Assembly: GCA_028095005.1 (NCBI GenBank) | Contig: CM051459.1 | Span: forward strand, 201,167,902 to 201,231,901 | Source: Rhynchospora pubera | Lineage: Eukaryota > Streptophyta > Magnoliopsida > Poales > Cyperaceae | Direction of reading: 5' to 3' | Length of the DNA stretch: 64,000 bases | Shown: piece by piece, positions 50,301 to 61,893 of the stretch | How positions within the stretch are numbered: the first letter of the stretch is position 1 | Layout of the letters: each line of letters opens with the position of its first letter | Notes under the pieces: model-generated | Seen by the model: only the letters and a program-made list of their open reading frames with translations | Databases searched by the model: none | Told to the model about the DNA's origin: nothing | Made by a program: the position numbers and the translations under genes

Positions 50301-53300
50301 CACCTCTGTCATCTTATAGTTATCACCTATCAATATGTTTACAGTCTTATTTTTATGTAATTTACGTTGATACTAGATCAAATCTTGTCCTATCGTACTG
50401 CTTTCTTTTTTTTGTTGATCATATAATGTAAGTTTTCATTATGACTCTTATCTGTAATATCTTATTTTGTCTTGCAGCTTTACCTTGATTTAGCAAATTC
50501 AGAAAAAGCATTGCAGTACCTTGATAACGTTCTAGTTATTGATGGAAGGTGAGCCATGAGTACAGTATGCATTTCCTTTATGACTTTCTTTTGGTTATCA
50601 CTTCTTACCATGTAATATCTGATGTCATAAACATTTTATTTCTTATCAGTTCATTTCAAATATTGTTATGACATAGGTTTGCTAAGGCATATCATTTGCG
50701 GGGCCTACTCTATCATGGAATGGGGCAACATAGGTTATTTCCTGTTTTGCATTACATATGCTGCTTACATGATCTTTTTATCTGTATTGTTTTCAAAGTC
50801 TTCTTAGTGGTAACTAAGATGTCTTTTATTTTTTTTCTTATCTGAATAATCAGGACTGCAATTAAAGATCTGTCTGTGGCTTTGACAATAGAAGGTTTGA
50901 ATATTGAATGCTTGTACCTGCGTGCTTCATGCTATCATGCAATTGGAGAGTACAAATCTGCGGTATACTTTTGGGTTGCTTATGAATTATATTTTTAATT
51001 ATTCTATTGTTTTATTTCTACAATTTCATGTCTTTTTAGGCCAAGGACTATGATGCAGTTCTAGATCTGGAGCTTGATTCCGTTGATAAATTTGTCCTGC
51101 AATGCTTGGCATTCTACCAGGTGGGCACAAATAAGTTACACACATAAGAATATATATAATTATTCGAGACTATATTTCTCTAATCAGTGTGCCTATTTTA
51201 AATTGATTCATGGTTTCTTTTTGCTTAAATTCTTGCGCAGAAAGAAATTGCTCTTTACACTGCATCAAAAGTTAACTTTGAGTTCTCTCAGTTCAATATT
51301 GATGATGATATTGATCCCCTTTTCAAGGTAATTATCTGATATGTAATTATTTATCTCACTTTTCTTTCTTTCTTTTTGGTCTTTGTAATAACAGCTTGCC
51401 CATGATTCCTTACAAATGGAGCTATGTTATAGACACCTGTTTTGTTAGTGTGGAGTAAAGATCGAGTTTGTAGTTCTTTCAGTTCTTGACCCTTTACATA
51501 TTGTCTTTGTGCACTTAATTTCTATTTATTTAATATTGTTTGCTATTTCAAGGTTAAGCTCTGTCATCTTCTTAATTGCACGCCTAACAAAATTTAATAA
51601 CAGGAATACTGGTGTAAAAGACTACATCCAAAGTATGTATGTGAAAAGGTGTACAGGCAACCACCCCTGCGTATCTCTTTGAAAGGAGGCAGACTTAATA
51701 AGCAAGAATTCAAATTCACAAAGCATCAAATATCCCTTCTTCAAGCTGCTGATCATATTGGAAAGAGGATTCAGTACAACTGCCCTGGTTTCTTGCATAA
51801 CAGACGTCAGGTGCACAAGCTTTTCATTTTACTGCCTGCTAATTTTCTTTTCTGTCAGTATCCGTACTTCCATTTCTCAAGTTGGTTAACACCATTTTAG
51901 GGCATTTAGTAGGTATGGATTAGGCTGTTGGACAGTAATCCTTTTAAAACATGTGCTTCTCACATATGTTGATAAGCTCTCCAGTGAACATGTTATCCCC
52001 ATAATAGCTTGGTGTTTGAGCTATTTTTTGCATGCCAATGCTCTTTTTTAAATAATAACTTTTGTTCTTTAAGGGAAGAAAGTTACTTGCTACATAGTCT
52101 TTCGGAATTTTTATAATATTCATTTATATATGCTGCAGTATCGCATGGTGGGGCTAGCTGCGATAGAAATTGCACAGAAGGTGTCGAAGCACTGGCGTGT
52201 TTTGAGGAATGCAAAAAAGAATGGAAAACCAATAAAGAAGAAGGATAAGCTGGGGCTGGCGAGCCTGAACCGGGGTGGTTCAGGTTGTAGTACAAGTGGG
52301 CCATCTGCTGGTACAACTACTTACAGTTCGGTTGAAGAGAGAGGTGTTTCAGTGCATTCACTCCCTTGGCAGGATATTTATTCCCTTGCAGTCAAGTGGA
52401 GACAGATATCTGAGCCATGTGACCCTGTTGTTTGGGTTAACAAGCTAAGGTACGCCTTTCATTATTTTTCATGTCCCTTGTGCCATTTTGTTGAGATTTT
52501 AAGGCACTGGAATAGCCATAGTAAGAAACAATGAAACAGAAAGGCAGGTATCACTGGTTATCCCAAATATCCAGCCTTCAATTCCAAGATCAATGTGGTG
52601 TTTAAACTTTCACAGCTACAGCTTTTATGCCAAGTGTCCCCTCTGACCACTGGATGTTAGTTCTACTGTTTTTCCTTTTGCTTTTTTTTTTTAGGTAAAT
52701 TGCCAAAAATTGAAACTTGCTTTTACTTTTGCAGTGAGGAGTTCAATTCTGGTTTTGGGTCCCACACACCGATGCTTCTTGGGCAAGCAAAAGTGGTGCG
52801 CTACTATCCCAACTACCAAAGGTACACTCACATGTATACTCTTTTTAGTTTCCTTTTTCTTCCCTTTTCACTTGTATATCCTGCTAAAATTAGTGTGCTG
52901 CCTTGCTGTGAAAATTGATAGGACACTGGACACTGCAAAGACCATCATTCTCAACACCAAGTATGTCACCAATGCAGAGGATCGTTTAGTTGATCTCTCT
53001 GGAAAGTTAGATAAGGCAAGTTCCTGGTGTTGTATGTCACAATATATTTTGCTCAAGCTCTTTAAATTCTTTTATTATGGAAATATTCTCATCTGAGAAA
53101 CTTGCAGATAAAAAGTGCCTCATCCTGCTTTGACCTATACAATTTGGTTGGAGAGAACTTTTGGGTCAGCACCACATGTGACAGCATGGCATATGAAGGG
53201 TCAGAGGACTGAATCAATACATGCCCTCAGTAATTTTTTTGTACTTGAAATTTACAGGTTTAATCAATTTTCTGCTCTGCTTTTGTAGGAAGAAGCTTGA

Positions 53301-54176
53301 AGGGACGAGAATTACCACTCAGATGACGTAAACATCTGCATTACTTTCTTTGCAAGCTGTTAGTTTATTCATTTTTTTTGGTGTTATTTTCTCATATCAT
53401 GGAATACATGCAGGGATAGGATAGGATTTGACTTCGCAATCAGAACACCTTGTACACCATCCAGATGGGAAGAATATGACGAAGAAATCGCCTTTGCTTG
53501 GGAGGTTCTCTCTCTCTGCTTCCCTCTCTCTCCCCTCCCTCCCTCCCTCTCCCAAATCCCTTCTTGTGCGTGTATTGTTTGTCTGCCTCTCTGCATCACA
53601 CCACACTTATATTGCTTAGTACTCAAATAACAGCTGGCTATTTATTCTCTTTCCATTGTTTTGTTTCTTCTTTTTTGTTCACAGGCCCTTTGTGTAGCAT
53701 ATAGTGGCGATCTTTTTGCTTCACATGACCTAAATTTGCTTAACATTGTCAAGGATGCAATCCTTCGTATGACTTACTATTGGTAATTTCATGTGTTCTT
53801 TTAGAATCATCTTTTTTTGAAAAGAGAGTTCAATTTATAAAACAAATGATATTTTTCATTTTCATAACATTTGAACCAATTATATAGGTATAACTTTATG
53901 CCTCTCTCAAGGGGATCTGCTGCTGTGGGATACACCGTTATGCTGGGTCTATTTCTTGCAGCAAACATGGAGGTGACCACGAGCATTCCACCAGGAGTCC
54001 AGGTTGATTGGGAGGCCATCCTTTCCCCCAACCCAGAAACCTTTATAGAGTCAGTGAAACAGTGGATGTACCCTTCAATCAAGATTAACCGCTCTTGGAA
54101 AGACCATGCAGATGTCTCTATGGTATTCAACACCACCGGATCTGTTGTGGCTGCTTTGAGCTCCTATGATAACTGA
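47362..54176 (+). CDS. SRFR1: SRFR1-type tetratricopeptide-repeat protein
   Basis: Twenty-three exons give 988 residues. Boundaries: 47362-47474, 47596-47705, 48105-48631, 48877-48921, 49021-49122, 49229-49309, 49502-49568, 49664-49764, 50188-50295, 50478-50548, 50677-50733, 50854-50962, 51040-51120, 51241-51327, 51604-51810, 52139-52449, 52735-52821, 52922-53015, 53108-53199, 53289-53327, 53414-53504, 53685-53782 and 53888-54176. Every junction keeps frame. One TPR block sits at the N-terminus, then a Ser/Glu-rich linker (about 115-215), then a run of TPRs (about 245-540, e.g. YPEALIGRGTAYAFQRELDS) and a conserved plant-specific C-terminal half. This matches Arabidopsis SRFR1 (AT4G37460), a negative regulator of effector-triggered immunity that associates with EDS1, SGT1 and TNL receptors. 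Orthology rests on whole-length similarity recalled from memory; function here is inferred. Confidence 0.94.
53016..53107 (+). other. GC-AG intron in the SRFR1 gene
   Basis: The donor is AAG|GCAAGT and the acceptor TTGCAG|ATA. No GT donor at this junction keeps both the frame and the conserved LSGKLDK-IKSASS reading. Such U2-type GC-AG introns are a known minority class, and the strong match around the GC is typical. Confidence 0.85.
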
Positions 54177-56073
54177 TGTATTCTTTCTTTCTGATTTAGG
54201 TTTGTTCTCTTCCAAGTGATACAAAAACACATACTCACATGCATGCACACGTGCACGCGCGCGCACACAGACTATTGTGAAAACAGTATACATCACACTT
54301 TGTCATGGCCAAATGGTTGATCTGTGGTGTGCTTGTTCTCCATATTGAAATCTTATAGATACTGAATTTGCTGTTTTTAGAATATTTTCAATTCCTATTT
54401 CAGATTTTTCAAAATGTCCTCGTTTTACAATTAAGATTTGTAATTTTTTTTATTATTTTAGAGCATCTTGATAAAATAGTTAAATATCCAAAAAATGTAA
54501 GTTTTTGTATCTTATAAGATTAATATGGAGAATATATTAGGTGCCTTGGATCAACCGTTTGACCTTGAGAAAGTGTGACAATTTGGACCTTTTGCACTTC
54601 GGCCTGTGTATGTGTGTTCATGTCAGAAAATATTGAGAGATGTTCAAGTCTATTAACTTTAATTTTCTCTCTTTTAGGAATCAAGGAATGAGGTATAATT
54701 CTTTGTAGTCGATCCAATATGCCCAGGTGAGGGCTCCACTATTGTTAAAGTAGATTATCTGTTGTGTTATGTATGTTACTGAGCTCCACAATAATACCTT
54801 GTAGGTCTTTAATATCAATATATCTGGCTTGCAAATAAATTGTTTGTGTCTGTAAAAAGAAAAAAAGGAAGAATACCTTGTTTGATTCTTTTCTCTAAGT
54901 AAAAGAAAAAAAGAAAGAAGAAAGGAAGAAAAAGAACATATGAACTTTCTCATAAACACTTAACAATAGCATTGTGATTGTCTGGTTTGAAATAGATCAC
55001 GTCGGAAGATTTTCGAGAGAGGAGCAAAATGGAATCCAAAGCCCATGTGATTGTGATTTTTCACTTGCTTGCTATTGTACATCTCTGGTTGTTTATTATT
55101 TTTTTCCTTTAGGTTGTATTTGTAAAATTGAGAACATAAAAATAACTATTTGTTTAATTTAATCAAATGTTTGTAATAATATTTGTTGTCTCGTTTATGG
55201 TCAGTAAACAGGACACGTGAGTGTAAGACATTTTTAGTTATAAAAATTGTCAACTATTTTAAAAACAAATTTCTTCCAAAAAAAAAATGTTTTTCTTGCT
55301 TAATAGGACTATTCTAAAGAGAACATCGTTGACATGTATGAGCTTAGGAAGTTCAGGGTTGATCTAGAAGTCTAGAACCTTCACTTCAAAATACGTGGCG
55401 ATGAAGGGAAGGGAATGAGGGTGGCAGATGGGAATTTTTTAAGTGCCATTGGCCACCTAGTATCTCATTCTGGGGGTTCTGCACATTTAATCGGCACTAC
55501 AGATCTGTTACCTTTTTCACGAAACTGTCTAAATTAATATATTTTGTGATATTAAGCGAAATGCAAGTGATTTGAATAGTTCAAGGTGAAAATATTATCA
55601 ATTTATTCTTTTATAGAATGCAACGTCTTTACAATGCCAATTAGTGTCAATATCTTTTCATTATATTGCTTGACTTCTTTTTATTGTTGAATATGTATTG
55701 TACCATGAGTCCATGACCTCCGTTTGTTGGTTTTCCTGTGAAGTCCTTGCTAAATACAAAGTGAACATATACAGTAAATAAGATGAATATATAGACGATT
55801 TAAATGAACACTTACAAAAGAACATATACAGAACTCTCAGAAGAGATCTGGACAAACATATTGGGCCACAAATCCAAAGTCCAAACAACGCAAGGATATT
55901 TTCGTCATTTAAAGTTTAGAGCGCTCGACCAAAACCAGAACCCTCAGTAATAAGTAAGTAACAGGGGGTGAAAACTTGAAAGTGAAACAACTTGTCAGTC
56001 TCACACGCGTTCTCCCTCTTAAACCCTTCCCTCATCCATTTCCCAAAAACAAACAAACCCAAAACCAAATCAA
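54177..56073. other. spacer between the SRFR1 and SWIB genes
   Basis: The probable 3' untranslated region contains a CA/CG dinucleotide-rich tract (about 54227-54270). The rest is AT-rich with a MITE fragment at 55748-55820. A short GC-richer leader precedes the SWIB ATG. No other gene recognised. Confidence 0.6.
55748..55820 (+). mobile_element. fragment of MITE family A
   Basis: GCTAAATACAAAGTGAACAT and the following 50 bases match 4192-4262, the inner left arm of the 4155-4441 element, with scattered changes. The right arm is absent, so this copy is truncated. Confidence 0.75.
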
Positions 56074-57154
56074 ATGGCGGCTCTATCTCCTCTCTGCCTC
56101 TCCTCCTCTCTCTTCTCTCTCGCTCCTCCCACTTCTCTCCCTCCGGCCACACTCTCTCCCTCTCTCCGCCTCCCAATCCGCCGCTTCCAGCCGACTCTCC
56201 TGTCCGTACGAGCTGCTGTCTCGGCGAAGGAGACGCCGGCGCCGAAGCAGAAGCAGCCGAAAGGGATAACGAAGCCGACGCCGATATCGCCTGAGCTCCA
56301 ATCCTTTGTCGGGGCGCCTGAGATTCCTCGCACTCAGGTGCTCAAGATTATCTGGGCCTACATTAAGGAGAACGACCTTCAGGTCTAAATTCTCTATACA
56401 TTTGTTTCTAACTCTTTTCTTATCTTAATTTGGTATAAGTTTTACTGTTTCTTTTATAATTTGTAAAGTCTACTCTTTGGGTAGTAGATTGTTTAGATAA
56501 ATTTTAGTGTGAGAACTTGTAATATGTCTGTTTTGATACTGTAGTTAGTAGGCGGTTTTCTGACTAAATAGGTTAAGCCGTTAAGCTACCTTTCGTTGTT
56601 TGGCAATGCTGGTTTGCTATGTCTTTCAAACGCCCGAGTGTGTGTCAGTGTGTGTGTGTGTGTTGTTAAAATTGAAACATTCTGCATTCACAACCTTTAA
56701 TGTTACAAATTACATGACTACTACAGATAACATCATCCAATTACACATACAACATCCATAAAAAGCCAAAACTTTTCCAACTAGTAAGGCAACAAAGAGA
56801 ATAGTAAATGTTGAATATACAAGTTATAGGACAAGAATGTTGGGAATGTTTTCTGCAACATAGTGTAGTACAAATCGAGTTCATTATGGCCTCTTAACAT
56901 GCAGTGGCTCTGCATTATTTCACTAACAAATATATATTATAATAATAGTTGGTTTATTCATGATTAGTTATTGGAAGCTTTGAAATTGTAGCATTTCATC
57001 TACTAATGGTTAATGAATTTTTGTTCTAATTTTTCAGGATCCAAATGACAAGAAGGTAATAGTATGTGATGATAGGCTGAAGAAATTGTTCGGCAAAGAG
57101 CGTGTGGGTTTTCTTGAGGTTTCAAAGCTGCTTAACCCACATTTCAAAAAATAG
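56074..57154 (+). CDS. plastid-targeted SWIB/MDM2-domain protein
   Basis: Two exons, 56074-56382 and 57038-57154, join in frame (phase 0) to 141 residues. Residues 1-48 are rich in Ser, Leu and Pro, lack acidic residues and include RRFQPTLLSVRA, typical of a chloroplast transit peptide. The rest is a complete small SWIB domain: LQSFVGAPEIPRTQVLKIIW, then IKENDLQDPNDKKVIVCDD, then LKKLFGKERVGFLEV and LNPHF. Plants have several such short SWIB proteins, some associated with plastid nucleoids or chromatin. The exact role of this one is unknown, and a mitochondrial location is possible. Confidence 0.93.
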
Positions 57155-58326
57155 AATAGGTGGCTTCTTGTATGGTGCTAGTCTTTTTTTTTTTTTTTTT
57201 TGTAAATGCACAATGGTTGATGTGCCTTCATTAGGTTGGTGTTACTGCTAGTTGTCACTTTAGGATAGTACTGCTCTTTTTGCTTCTGAATTTCTGGGTC
57301 TCAATGCCATCTGTTATGATTCAATTTGTAGATGTTTTGTTTGACTGCTGTTTTCTTATGCCTCTCTTATTATCCAAAAAATTTGTCTTTTGTTTGGTGG
57401 CCCAATTTCTTTGTCCCTTTTTTTGCTCCCTAGATTGCAATGCTACATGACTTACTATAGTGTGCTGTTGACAAACCGTTTTGGCACCAGATTTGTGTTG
57501 AAATCTATATTTTGAGCTTTGCATGGCAGTTCCAGAACATGGATCGGGGATGGATCCTGTCGTGATGTGGTCTGGCATTGATTTGTTCTATTGTATCTAC
57601 TGGTATTAACTCAAAAGGTGGACATCCAACTATCTTTCTTCTTTCCAGATTTTGAAAAAAATGAATCTTTCTTCTTTCCTAATGCTAATCGTAAATCATG
57701 GTCATCTACAGTATTGCAAGGTATTGTAGGTGAATTTATTGGTTTTAGTAATCTTTTTTCATTCCTTTATAATGACGACTGAGGGGGGTTTTTTTTTATG
57801 TAATTCAATGTGCACATCTAAATGATAAATGAATTTGGTCATGGGCTAAGCGTTGATGAAATTAAACCGTTAATTTTCAAATTATTCGATAGATGATACT
57901 CGGCCTATGTAAATAATAGAAGATATATTTATAATTTTAATTTTACAAATAAATTAGTTGTTAGAATAACACTTCTTAAGTCAAAAGAGTTTACTTGCAT
58001 AAAATAAATCCATAATTATGCTATAAATAAAAGATTTAAGTACTTCATTGATAGGAAAATAAATGCATTGGTATTTGGTAGCCACCAGCCAGTGGTAATG
58101 CAGCCATCCTTTTCCATGTCAAAATATTTATTTGGAATGTATTCTGTAAGTTCTATTAGCTACATAGTTTGTACAAGAGAATTAATGTAAGAGATTAATT
58201 AGAAAGGCATTAGTTTCTTTTTGCATTACAAACCTATACCTTGAATTTTCAAATCCAATCCAATTTTGTTGGATTTGGATTATAAAAGAAAAAAAAAAGA
58301 ATTGCAGTAAGCTCAGAGACACGAAG
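57155..58326. other. 3' flank of the SWIB gene and spacer
   Basis: Probable 3' untranslated region followed by AT-rich spacer with a T run near 57183. No gene recognised; the frames at 57321-57782 show no domain. Confidence 0.55.
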
Positions 58327-58745
58327 GCACCCGTCTTTCCGCAACTGATATTTTTTTATACAATCTTGTAAAGCAATTTTTCGAGTCATAATAGGAATCA
58401 TTCGCCGAAATGACTATATATATGTTTCTAAACTTCTTAATAGGCACCGTCTTTCCGAAATTGAGATTTTATATGATTTTAAAAAGCATTATATTGGGCT
58501 GTTTGAATAAGTAGGAATTTGGGGAATTTTTTATTCCTAAGCATAAATTTATTATAAACAATTCAAATTCTTCACAAAATTACACACTTCCCAATACTTT
58601 ATGCCTGGGAATAGAAAATTCTTCATATTCCTAAGCGATCAAAACGGCCCCAATTGAGTCCTAATAGGGATCATTCACCGAAATGACTATAAATTATACA
58701 ATCTTAAAAAGCAATTTTACTGAGTCATTCACCGAAAATGACTAT
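58327..58745 (+). repeat. tandem repeat split by a MITE
   Basis: Units of about 100 bp run GGCACCCGTCTTTCCG, then AAAGCA, then GAGTC.TAATAGG.ATCATTC and CCGAAATGACTATA. One unit is at 58327-58424. A second starts at 58442, is interrupted at 58496-58651 and finishes at 58692. A partial third ends near 58745. Confidence 0.6.
58496..58651. mobile_element. MITE family B, copy 2
   Basis: 156 bp with ends GGGCTGTTTGAATAAG and, inverted, GGGGCCGTTTTGATCG. The core (ATAAACAATTCAAATTCTTC...TTTATGCCTGGGAATAG) is closely similar to 26176-26343. It sits inside a tandem-repeat unit. Confidence 0.8.
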
Positions 58746-58989
58746 AGATAATTCACGCATATAAATGTTTTTTTTTCAAACTTTAAATTTTATGAAATTA
58801 TAAATTAGGATTACTAATCTCAAACTACAAAAAGAAAAGCAAGACCTTCGACCAAAACAAAACAATATATTTATATATAGAGTAAATCTATTGTTAACCA
58901 TGGTTCATATAAACTTTCGTGCACCATGACTATTTTGGTTTGTAGTTTTATAAATTGTCAAATCTAATTTAACCAATTCAATCTAATTT

Positions 58990-60017
58990 AAGGAGGTGTT
59001 AGCAAAGTCCCTTTATACTATTTATCCTGATACTGCTGATTTCCTCCATAAAAAAGTAGAGGTGGGGCCAGTCGCCAGAGGATCATTATTTGTTGAAAAC
59101 TGATGAAGCGCTCATCATAGTGGATGGATCATGGGACACTGCCAACAGAATAGGAATGGGGTTGATTGTCTATGAGCCGGGTGGCCGCTTTTATATGAAG
59201 AAGAGTGACAGGGGTCATGCTGATGAGGCCTTCCTGGCTGAAGCTTTGGCTTTGTTGATGGCTTTAATTATAAGATTGGCCCCTGCCATTTTGCAAATTT
59301 TTCCTTTATTAAAAATTTGTTCTGATTGTCTTATTTTGGTAAATTCTATTAGTGTGTGTTTGGATGAGCCATAAATAAGGAATAAAAATAAGAAATTTCG
59401 GTATACGTGCTTATTCAAATTTCTTGTTCTTATACTATGGTTTTGTTAGTATAAAAATAAGGGCCCAAATTCCTTATTCTTATGTTGTTTAGGTTGTACA
59501 AAAATAAAAATAAGCACGCATATCGAAATTTCTTATTCTAAACTTATCCAAACACACCCTTAATACTTTTGATACGCAGGATGTCCCTTGGCGTGCCAGG
59601 AATGTATATGCCTTTACAGGCAAATGCCGGCAGTGAAGATCTTTCATGTCAGAAGACAAGCTATTGTGCCGGTACATAATTTGGCAAATCAAGCCAGAAG
59701 ACAAGAAGTCGGTTGTCAAGGAGTTGGTCAAGAATTCATTTCTCCCCTAGTTGTTTTGTATGGAGTCAGGCTTAGATTATATTTATCTTATAAGAATCCC
59801 TTTTGGTTGGTTTGTTGTGGATGCCTTGCTTGTCTTTTGGGAAGTTTGTGTGGTCGTTTTTTGTTTTTACTTGGGTATTGTTAGATGTGTATTTTGTTGT
59901 TTTTCCTGTGTCTGGGCTTAAGGGGCAGTTCTTAAACAGTTGGGTATGCTGATGTACTAGACAATGCTTTAAATCCTACGGGATGTTTAACTTTCAAAAA
60001 AATAAAAATAAAAAAGC
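58990..60017 (+). pseudogene. LINE fragment: RNase H domain and A-rich tail, cut by a MITE
   Basis: The frame around 59057-59348 reads an RNase H domain of the RVT_3 type: VDGSWDTANRIGMGLIVYE (first catalytic Asp), DEAFLAEALALLMAL (catalytic Glu) and CSDCLILVNSIS (second Asp). A MITE at 59352-59559 interrupts it. The domain resumes after the MITE (59563 onward) with DVPWRARNVYAFTGKCRQ and then HVRRQAIVPVHNLANQA, its C-terminal part. A 3'-untranslated-like stretch ends in AAAAAAATAAAAATAAAAAA at about 59996-60015. Stops occur upstream and within. This is the 3' end of a truncated LINE; a host RVT_3 gene copy is less likely. The left boundary is approximate. Confidence 0.75.
59352..59559. mobile_element. 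MITE inside the LINE RNase H domain
   Basis: 208 bp with ends GTGTGTTTGGATGAG and, inverted, GGGTGTGTTTGGATAAG. It is flanked by TTA at 59349-59351 and 59560-59562. The 3-bp TTA duplication fits the PIF/Harbinger superfamily. It is rich in AATAAG/CTTATT motifs and codes for nothing. Confidence 0.8.
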
Positions 60018-61040
60018 AAGCATTGCAGAAAATGAACGGTCGCTAAACATTCCATCATCAATATTCATCATATCATGCATTCATGCAACAACACCATAGT
60101 AGCAGTCCATCGTAGACTCTAGTGAGTCGGTGGCTCGGTGCGCTGTCCTCCCAGACTCTCACTCCAAGGCAGCGCTGCATGCGTGACTGGCCCACCATCC
60201 ATTGCTTTTGCCGAGTCAATTTCAGCCGTTGGATCGGGAGCCTGAAAAGCCAAACTGCTCTGCGGATGCCAGCTCAATTCTCCCCTCCCAACACCCAAAT
60301 CCCAACGACTTCTACTATGAATCACTCCAAAAAAATAAAAAAAGAACGAAAAGGAAAAACTTCTTTGGGCTCCAGGCTCCGGTGCTTCTATGTCTCCCTC
60401 TCTGTGGTCTTGTCAGTTTATCACGCATGCATTTGTAACGTTGTTTGGTTACATAAAATGATGGCTAGTAGAGATAATGACATAATTTGTAGTGACCTGA
60501 ATAAACATCTTTCTTGGGTTCTGATAAATAAATTTTGTTAAAAAGGTTACGAGTAAAACTTATTATTTTGTAAACAATTTTGAAAAGTATCTTATTTAAA
60601 ATCAAATCATCAAACATATCTTAGTAAATAATATGTTGGCTATTAATTAGATGTCTCTAGCATTAAGTTTGTACACAAGGTTCGTAGATTTTATTTAATG
60701 ATTTTTCAAGGAATTTGAAACCATTAATCCAGTAAAATACAATATTGCATGACTAAAATACAATGTCCCTAACAAATGCATGACTAGATACAACAGTTGC
60801 ATGACTCAACACAATGTTTCTTATAGATGTTTGAAAATTCACCAACAAACACTAATATTTGCCATTGAAAATAAAATTACATATATGATTAAAATTATGT
60901 GTTGTATTGTGTCCACTGCTTATCAAGAAACAGAAAATTAGAAAAGAACCATATGTAAAATGTCATTAATTTAAGAACACATATTGCCACACGGAAGGAC
61001 GCCACAACAGAAAGAAATCCATTCTCGCTTTATTTCGTTC
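60018..61040. other. spacer upstream of the snakin gene
   Basis: A GC-richer patch at about 60110-60440 holds chance frames (e.g. 60122-60541) with no domain I recognise. The rest is AT-rich promoter-side DNA. Confidence 0.5.
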
Positions 61041-61048
61041 TATAAATA
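61041..61048 (+). promoter_or_regulatory. probable TATA box of the snakin/GASA gene
   Basis: TATAAATA lies 107 bases before the ATG, a usual distance for a short plant leader. Confidence 0.65.
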
Positions 61049-61147
61049 AGCCAAACCGAGCACACTTACCTTTGCCTCTTAAACCTATTCATTGAACTTG
61101 AGAGTTGAGACTGGAAACAAGCAAAGGGAAAGAAAAACAAAAAGATA

Positions 61148-61893
61148 ATGATCAAGCGCCTGTACCCTGCCACCTTTACTCTTTTGCTTCTCTTCTCCGC
61201 CTCTCTTATCCTTACCACCACCGCTGAGCCTGATTCAGGTATTGTATATCAACGATCTTAATAAATCTTAGATCCAACATTTTGTCTTTTTTGTCACAAT
61301 AATTTATCTAGCTATTAGAAAGTTAAAATCTCAGCAAGATACAAATGAAATTTTGTATATAATGTGTTATAAAATATTGCTTTGTTATTATTTATACATA
61401 CTTCTCGTAAATATAAGAGGAAAAGTTGTGCACTTTAAATTTCGACTAAAATACTTAGTTTTTGAAGGGATCAGTACGTTTCAAGATTCAAATTTCCTAC
61501 ATTATTGGTTTTATCCGTATACCAAATATCTGCTATTTCCCCCTTTTGCTATTGTCCCATTTTTGAATTATCTAGATTTTTTTTGAGAGATGATCTTCTT
61601 TCATTTAGAGGTCTTACTAATTACTACTCTTAATTTATTAATATTTTTTTATCTTTATCTAAATTTCAAACTTAAATAATTTTACGCTGGAAATTCTAGG
61701 TTTTTGCGATGGAAAATGCAAAATAAGATGTTCAAAGGCTGGGGTTAAAGACAGATGCCTCAAATACTGCAATCTGTGCTGCAAGGAGTGCAACTGCGTA
61801 CCGTCCGGTACCTACGGAAACAAGGATGAATGTCCCTGCTATAGAGATAAGTATACCGGAGAAGGCAAGAGAAGAAGGCCTAAGTGCCCCTAA
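61148..61893 (+). CDS. snakin/GASA cysteine-rich peptide
   Basis: Two exons, 61148-61238 and 61700-61893, join in frame to a 94-residue precursor. Residues 1-26 form a signal peptide (hydrophobic LLLLFSASLILTTTA). A short spacer is followed by the 60-residue GASA domain with all 12 conserved cysteines, including the CNLCCKECNCVPSGTYGN and ECPCYRD segments and the terminal KCP. Family peptides are secreted and act in gibberellin-linked growth and redox control; snakin-1 of potato is antimicrobial. The closest type appears to be snakin-1-like rather than the longer GASA proteins. The last loop carries an extra basic run (GKRRRPKCP), an uncommon feature. Confidence 0.95.

Noticed and set aside
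56070..56333. Minus-strand and alternative frames over SWIB exon 1
   Set aside because: Arg/Gly-rich shadows of the GC-rich transit-peptide region.
60122..60541. 139-codon plus-strand frame
   Set aside because: No start context, domain or codon pattern of a gene; it spans a GC-rich patch that then turns AT-rich.
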